A stretch of 56,646 nucleotides of DNA from Pseudomonas anguilliseptica (GTDB lineage Bacteria; Pseudomonadota; Gammaproteobacteria; Pseudomonadales; Pseudomonadaceae), in assembly GCF_021375795.1 (NCBI RefSeq), contig NZ_JAEIOI010000002.1, forward strand, positions 732,103 to 788,748, given 5' to 3'. This document shows positions 48,522 through 56,646 of the stretch, piece after piece (within the stretch, counting starts at the first letter, position 1; every line of letters starts with the position of its first letter). The position numbers and the translations under genes are program-made. The notes beneath the pieces were generated by a model, which had not been told where the DNA came from, made no database searches, and worked only from the letters and a program-made list of their open reading frames with translations.

Positions 48522-50156
48522 TCAGACGCGGAATCGACCAACCAACTTGGTCAATCCCTGAGACAGCTCCGAAAGACGCTGACTCGCCTGCGCGCTCTGC
48601 TCAGAAGTCTGCGCGGCCTCATTGGAAAGATCGCGAATATCACTGATGTTGCGAGCAATCTCCTCGGTAACGCTGCTCTGCTCTTCACAGGCAGTGGCGA
48701 TCTGTGCCGTCATGTCATTGATTCGCTGTACCGAATCGCTGGTGTCTGTAAGCGCCTGATCCACGCCTGCAGCCTGCTCGACACTCTGCCGCGCCTTGCT
48801 ACTCCCCGAGTGCGTCGCCTTGACTGCGTTTTGCACACCAATCTGCAGCCGCTCAATCATAACCTGGATGTCCTTGGTCGAATCCTGAGTGCGGGCAGCC
48901 AGTGCACGCACCTCATCCGCCACGACAGCAAATCCACGCCCTTGCTCACCAGCACGCGCAGCTTCGATCGCCGCGTTCAGAGCCAGCAGATTGGTCTGCT
49001 CAGCAATCCCCCTGATAACCGCCAGTACCGCACCAATATTCGCGGCTTCCTGCTCCAGCGTTTGAATGGTGGCCGAAGCGCTCTCTACTTCTAGGGCCAG
49101 TTGGCGAATCGAGTTGATTGTCGCGCCAACTACCTGTGCACCTTCCCTCGATTGGGCCTCCGCGCTACGCGCAGCATCTGCTGCATTTTGCGCATTGCGG
49201 GCCACCTCATGGACAGCCGAACTCATTTCCGTAGCTGCTGTACTCACCTGATCCACAGCGGCATGCTCACTGCTGATCAGCCGATCATTGGCAGCCGCCA
49301 TGCCAGCAAGACTCTGCGCAGAACTTTCGACCTCACCTGTTACGCGCCCCACCTCTTTGATCAGTGGCTGCAACTTATCCAAGAACCGGTTAAAGGCATG
49401 GCTCAACTTACCCAGTTCATCGTTAGACAGTACATCCAAACGAACCCGTAAATCCCCATCACCATCGGCAATCTGCTCAATCCGATTAAGTAAGCTGTGT
49501 AACGGCCCCGTGACCAGAATAGGAAAACCGACGACCAGTACAAGGCAGACAACTAGTCCAATCACAACGATCAAGCCCTGCTGCCAACTCAGGGTTTCGC
49601 CCAACTTGATCGCTGCCAACCCTTCAGCATTGGCAGCCAGATCATCCATCTCACCTAGCTTGTCGATGGCCGTACGCATGGCCTCGAATTGCTCTTCACT
49701 GGTTGTAAAACTCAACGCACTAGCAGCATGCGGGTCGCTAGCAGCCAGTTTCAATACCTGTTGAGACGTAGCTTTCCAACGCTCGAAGCCGGTATCAAAT
49801 TGGCTGACTAGCTGCATCGCCTCGCTACCAGGCTGCATCGCAGCAAACTTATGCACCCGGTCATAAGCCTGCTGCAGGTTCTCCGTATGCGCATCTGTCA
49901 GCGCAGCTACACGCTCACCGACTGCCTCATCGAGCAAACTACGCTCTGCTACAAAAGCCTGGTAAAGATCGCGATCAGCATTTAGCAGCAAACTGATACC
50001 CGGCAAGAATCGGTTGGTCAATTTCGTGCTGGAATCTGCGACTTGGGTAATGCCGCGCATCCCCAGAAAACCCATGGTCACCAGCAATACCGCCAACAGC
50101 AAAATAGGTAACGCGATTTTCCAACGGAACCCCAAATCAGCGAAGGCACGAAGCAT
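48522..50156 (-). CDS. methyl-accepting chemotaxis protein
   Basis: The 544-residue chemoreceptor starts [20 protein letters not shown] at 50156 with AGGAG eight bases upstream. A first membrane span near residues 12-34 is followed by a mainly helical periplasmic sensor of about 150 residues (4HB-like), a second span near residue 195 ([20 protein letters not shown]), a HAMP domain and a signalling domain with tip [20 protein letters not shown]. The ligand is unknown. Confidence 0.92.
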   Translation of the reverse strand: MLRAFADLGFRWKIALPILLLAVLLVTMGFLGMRGITQVADSSTKLTNRFLPGISLLLNADRDLYQAFVAERSLLDEAVGERVAALTDAHTENLQQAYDRVHKFAAMQPGSEAMQLVSQFDTGFERWKATSQQVLKLAASDPHAASALSFTTSEEQFEAMRTAIDKLGEMDDLAANAEGLAAIKLGETLSWQQGLIVVIGLVVCLVLVVGFPILVTGPLHSLLNRIEQIADGDGDLRVRLDVLSNDELGKLSHAFNRFLDKLQPLIKEVGRVTGEVESSAQSLAGMAAANDRLISSEHAAVDQVSTAATEMSSAVHEVARNAQNAADAARSAEAQSREGAQVVGATINSIRQLALEVESASATIQTLEQEAANIGAVLAVIRGIAEQTNLLALNAAIEAARAGEQGRGFAVVADEVRALAARTQDSTKDIQVMIERLQIGVQNAVKATHSGSSKARQSVEQAAGVDQALTDTSDSVQRINDMTAQIATACEEQSSVTEEIARNISDIRDLSNEAAQTSEQSAQASQRLSELSQGLTKLVGRFRV

Positions 50157-50315
50157 GCTGGCTCTCCTAGGCAATGGCCAAGTAGCATGAGCTTAGACCA
50201 CGCCAAGAAAGCCTGATAAAAGTTACTCAGCCTTTTCCGTTAAAATCCAAGCCCCATGATTAAAAGCGCTCGACAGTACCGAAGTCGCCAATCTTTCACT
50301 CAAAGGAGTAACCGC

Positions 50316-50594
50316 GTGGCCATCACTAAAGACCAACTGATCAGCGATATTGCCGAAGCTATCGACACACCGAAAAGCACAGTACGCGCAGCCCTTGAGC
50401 AGCTCAGTGAAATAGTCTCAGACGCCCTGGAAAATGGTGATGAAATCACCCTGCCCGGCATAGGCAAACTCAAAGTCACTGAACGACCTGCACGTACAGG
50501 CCGCAACCCACAGACGGGTAAGGCGCTGCAGATTGCTGCAAAGAACGTTGTCAAATACGTTCCAGCAAAAGCACTTAGCGACGCAATCAACTAA
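50316..50594 (+). CDS. HU-family DNA-binding protein
   Basis: A 92-residue histone-like protein (VAITKDQLISDIAEAIDTPK), with the HU/IHF DNA arm GRNPQTGKAL and the saddle LPGIGKLKVTERPARTG. The GTG start at 50316 has AAAGGAGTAACCGC upstream; earlier in-frame ATGs give an unlike extension. It differs from typical HupB (MNKSELI), resembling the HupN/HU-alpha-like second paralogue of pseudomonads. Confidence 0.88.
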   Translation: MAITKDQLISDIAEAIDTPKSTVRAALEQLSEIVSDALENGDEITLPGIGKLKVTERPARTGRNPQTGKALQIAAKNVVKYVPAKALSDAIN

Positions 50595-50685
50595 GCATTG
50601 GGTATTGGCGCGCCCGACGGGTGCGCCTATTCTGGCAATCACACGCGCCGCCACGTGGAGGCGTTATGTTTTCGCTGCGCAAAGT

Positions 50686-50719
50686 AAAACCCCCGATCAG
50701 TTTCCTGATCGGGGGTTTT
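50686..50719. terminator. terminator of the rRNA operon, shared with HU
   Basis: AAAACCCCCGATCAG pairs perfectly over 15 bases with CTGATCGGGGGTTTT around TTTC. It directly follows 5S on the minus strand and faces the HU gene on the other. Confidence 0.92.
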
Positions 50720-50729
50720 GGTATAGGTG

Positions 50730-50845
50730 CTTGACGATGACCTACTCTCACATGGGGAAACCCCACACTACCATCGGCGATGCATCGTTTCACTACTGAG
50801 TTCGGGATGGGATCAGGTGGTTCCAATGCTCTATGGTCGTCAAGC
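50730..50845 (-). rRNA. rrf: 5S ribosomal RNA
   Basis: About 116 bases, with paired ends GCTTGACGACC and GTCATCGTCAAGC and the conserved CCCATCCCGAACTCAG loop region. It is last in the rRNA operon. Ends are set by the terminal stem. Confidence 0.95.
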
Positions 50846-50979
50846 GATTCAGCTGGGATATCGCGGCGAGGCGCTATCCCGAATTGGGTATGTGATGTCT
50901 TGGTTTGCAGTCTTACAAATTTTCGGCTGTTGCAGTCTTCATAGAGACACACAAACATCAAATTGTTTGGGTGTTATAT

Positions 50980-53868
<2,889 letters not shown>

Positions 53869-54011
53869 ATATAACCCCAAGCAATCTGGTTATTGTCTCT
53901 AACGTGAAGACGACATTCGCCGAAAATTTGCAATTGAGAACTACAAATTTTACCTTGACCAGATTAATTACCAGTGAAAGTAATCAATCAGTCACTTCTA
54001 TCACATACCCA

Positions 54012-54026
54012 AATTTTTAAAGAACG
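54012..54026 (-). promoter_or_regulatory. BoxA-like antitermination element before 23S
   Basis: GTTCTTTAAAAATT on the minus strand lies in the tRNA-Ala to 23S spacer and resembles BoxA elements bound by NusB/S10. The rest of this 242-base spacer holds no gene. Confidence 0.55.
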
Positions 54027-54110
54027 ATTTGTTACTGGTCAAAGACCAGAAATCAACATTCATCTGCCTGCGCAGGAACGTTCATTTCTGAACTCTAAAC
54101 GCGGTGTAAG

Positions 54111-54186
54111 TGGTGGAGCCAAGCGGGATCGAACCGCTGACCTCCTGCGTGCAAGGCAGGCGCTCTCCCAGCTGAGCTATGGCCCC
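54111..54186 (-). tRNA. tRNA-Ala(TGC)
   Basis: A 76-base cloverleaf beginning GGGGCCATAGCTCAGC and ending CTTGGCTCCACCA, with anticodon TGC in the CTTGCAC loop and GGTTCGATCC in the T arm. CCA is encoded. It lies in the 16S-23S spacer. Confidence 0.97.
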
Positions 54187-54217
54187 AATTACATCTAAGG
54201 CCTCACCCCACAACAAT

Positions 54218-54294
<77 letters not shown>

Positions 54295-54359
54295 AATCGT
54301 CTTTCGCAATGAATCAAGCAATTCGTGTGGGGACTTATGAAGAAGCTGAAGTCTTCGAT

Positions 54360-55896
<1,537 letters not shown>

Positions 55897-56063
55897 AATA
55901 CTGCTTGGGTTTTGAGAAAACCCTAAACTTGGCTCAGCAATCGCAAAACTTTCAAATTAATGAAAGGTAACTCTCGAATTAACGAGTGTTGCTTTGTGAT
56001 GCTGATAATCTTGCGACTAACAGTCTTACCTCACAAGCACCCACACGAATTGCTTGATTCAGT

Positions 56064-56074
56064 TGTTAAAGAGC
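56064..56074 (-). promoter_or_regulatory. BoxA antitermination element in the rRNA leader
   Basis: GCTCTTTAACA on the minus strand matches the BoxA consensus, between the last promoter and 16S. Confidence 0.85.
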
Positions 56075-56109
56075 GGTTGGTTAAGTCTTTCGTCTCAACC
56101 GAGGCGCGC

Positions 56110-56137
56110 ATTCTACAGCAGCCTCATCTTCCGTCAA
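56110..56137 (-). promoter_or_regulatory. rRNA promoter, most 16S-proximal of four
   Basis: Minus strand TTGACG-16-TAGAAT, followed by a GCGCGCC discriminator typical of stringently controlled rRNA promoters. Confidence 0.85.
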
Positions 56138-56215
56138 GCGATTTCGAAAATTTCTTTTCAATCTCAACCACTTGCGCTTTCGATCAACTTCTAGCTTCTC
56201 GTCAGCGGGAGGCGA

Positions 56216-56243
56216 ATTCTACAGCGTTTCAAACCACTGTCAA
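56216..56243 (-). promoter_or_regulatory. rRNA promoter, second from 16S
   Basis: Minus strand TTGACA-16-TAGAAT with a TCGCC discriminator, 106 bases upstream of the previous one. Confidence 0.85.
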
Positions 56244-56319
56244 CCACCTCTTTTACCGCTTTCGATCTACTCGACCGGAGCTCTTCAGGCTCAAACATCA
56301 CCACCTGAAGAGGTGGCGC

Positions 56320-56347
56320 ATTCTACGCAGCTTTCGCTGCTTTGCAA
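56320..56347 (-). promoter_or_regulatory. rRNA promoter, third from 16S
   Basis: Minus strand TTGCAA-16-TAGAAT with a GCGCC discriminator, 104 bases upstream of the previous one. An AT-rich tract at 56350-56390 lies just upstream and could be an UP element. Confidence 0.82.
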
Positions 56348-56417
56348 CCCCTATTTTAAATATAACTTCTTGTTTTATAAGAAGTTTAAGGGGCCGCTTA
56401 CGCCTGAAGAGCTGCGC

Positions 56418-56445
56418 ATTATAGGGACAGAAAATCCAAGGTCAA
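56418..56445 (-). promoter_or_regulatory. rRNA promoter, most distal from 16S
   Basis: Minus strand TTGACC-16-TATAAT with a GCGC discriminator, 98 bases upstream of the previous one. Its UP-element position is occupied by IS-like repeats rather than AT-rich DNA. Confidence 0.85.
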
Positions 56446-56451
56446 CTGAGT

Positions 56452-56517
56452 ATTCGCATCGGTTCCGACACTAATTCGCATGCCGGATCGACACCGATTC
56501 GCGCTCAAAATCGACAC
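56452..56517 (-). mobile_element. IS21-type terminal repeats, probable remnant
   Basis: Three tandem copies of a unit starting ATTCGC and ending CGACAC begin at 56452, 56474 and 56497 (periods 22 and 23). Read from the right, the tip is GTGTCGAT, like IS21-family ends, which carry TGT tips and several internal repeats. The element body would lie to the left, but the rRNA promoter begins there within seven bases, so only an end appears to remain. Family assignment is inferred. Confidence 0.5.
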
Positions 56518-56541
56518 TGAATAGGCCCCGCTTCCCTAGAG

Positions 56542-56577
56542 ACCTCCGAGCCTCATAATTGAGGCCCATTAGGAGGT
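56542..56577 (+). promoter_or_regulatory. hairpin burying the transposase ribosome site
   Basis: ACCTCC at 56542-56547 can pair with GGAGGT at 56572-56577, and inside it GCCTCA pairs with TGAGGC around TAAT. The outer stem covers the AGGAGG ribosome site of the transposase gene. Confidence 0.55.
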
Positions 56578-56580
56578 GCC

Positions 56581-56646
56581 ATGAGCAACCAGCGTTACCC
56601 CGAAGAATTCAAGATCGAAGCGGTCAAGCAAGTGACCGAGCGCGAC
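56581..56646 (+). CDS. IS3-family transposase OrfA, N-terminus only
   Basis: Twenty-two residues are visible, MSNQRYPEEFKIEAVKQVTE plus RD, then the window ends. The FKIEAVKQV helix is the start of the helix-turn-helix of IS3-type OrfA proteins. AGGAGG lies four to nine bases before the ATG. Confidence 0.8.
   Translation, partial: MSNQRYPEEFKIEAVKQVTERD

Larger units (their letters stand above)
56518..56646 (+). mobile_element. left end of an IS3-type insertion sequence
   Basis: TGAATAGGCCCCG at 56518 could be the terminal repeat, beginning with TG as IS3-family ends do, directly after the IS21-like tip. A transposase gene starts at 56581. The right end is outside the window, so the inverted repeat cannot be checked. 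Confidence 0.55.

Overview
The window is a chromosomal segment of a Pseudomonas-type gammaproteobacterium. The evidence is the gene order from aer through two cbb3 oxidase operons, ccoGHIS, hemN, anr and apt to recR, ybaB and dnaX, which from memory follows the P. aeruginosa PA1561-PA1532 region. Pseudomonas-like 16S and 23S genes and a LapA-type adhesin agree. Most of it is ordinary core genome at fairly high GC. Accessory DNA appears only at the right edge, where insertion-sequence material abuts the rRNA promoters.

Left part (1-16.3 kb): a large LapA/BapA-type surface adhesin, cut by the window edge, is divergent from its type I secretion operon (TolC-like channel, LapB-like ABC exporter, LapC-like adaptor). 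Then come a DTW-domain tRNA modification enzyme, the Aer aerotaxis receptor, a 43-aa small protein, a TonB-dependent receptor overlapping aceK, a DMT transporter, a DUF1883 protein and a PhoD-like phosphatase.

Middle (16.4-35 kb): an RlmN-like radical SAM methyltransferase, nfuA and an alpha/beta hydrolase precede the respiratory block. Two complete ccoNOQP operons lie in tandem, followed by the maturation genes ccoG, ccoH, ccoI, an unknown membrane protein, ccoS and a TauE/SafE-like protein. Then come hemN, a coiled-coil protein, anr and apt. Together these make, copper-load and regulate high-affinity oxidases and anaerobic heme synthesis. A well-formed Anr-dependent promoter precedes hemN, and a weaker Anr-like site precedes the second cco operon.

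Right part (35-50.6 kb): a PF10118 metalloprotein, then a TetR regulator divergent from a Baeyer-Villiger-type monooxygenase and an SDR, with two operator-like palindromes between them. An ohrR-ohr peroxide-stress locus follows, containing a 42-aa secreted peptide and a secreted esterase. Next are a cold-shock protein, an acyl-CoA dehydrogenase, the dnaX-ybaB-recR operon, two small unknown proteins, 4.5S RNA, a chemotaxis receptor and an HU protein.

Right end (50.7-56.6 kb): a complete rRNA operon on the minus strand (16S, tRNA-Ile, tRNA-Ala, 23S, 5S) driven by four tandem promoters with identical 16-bp spacers. Directly upstream are three 22-23 bp repeats resembling an IS21-type terminus and the start of an IS3-type transposase gene. 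I found no CRISPR array, prophage or obviously new multi-gene system. The most novel-looking items are small genes and regulatory architectures.
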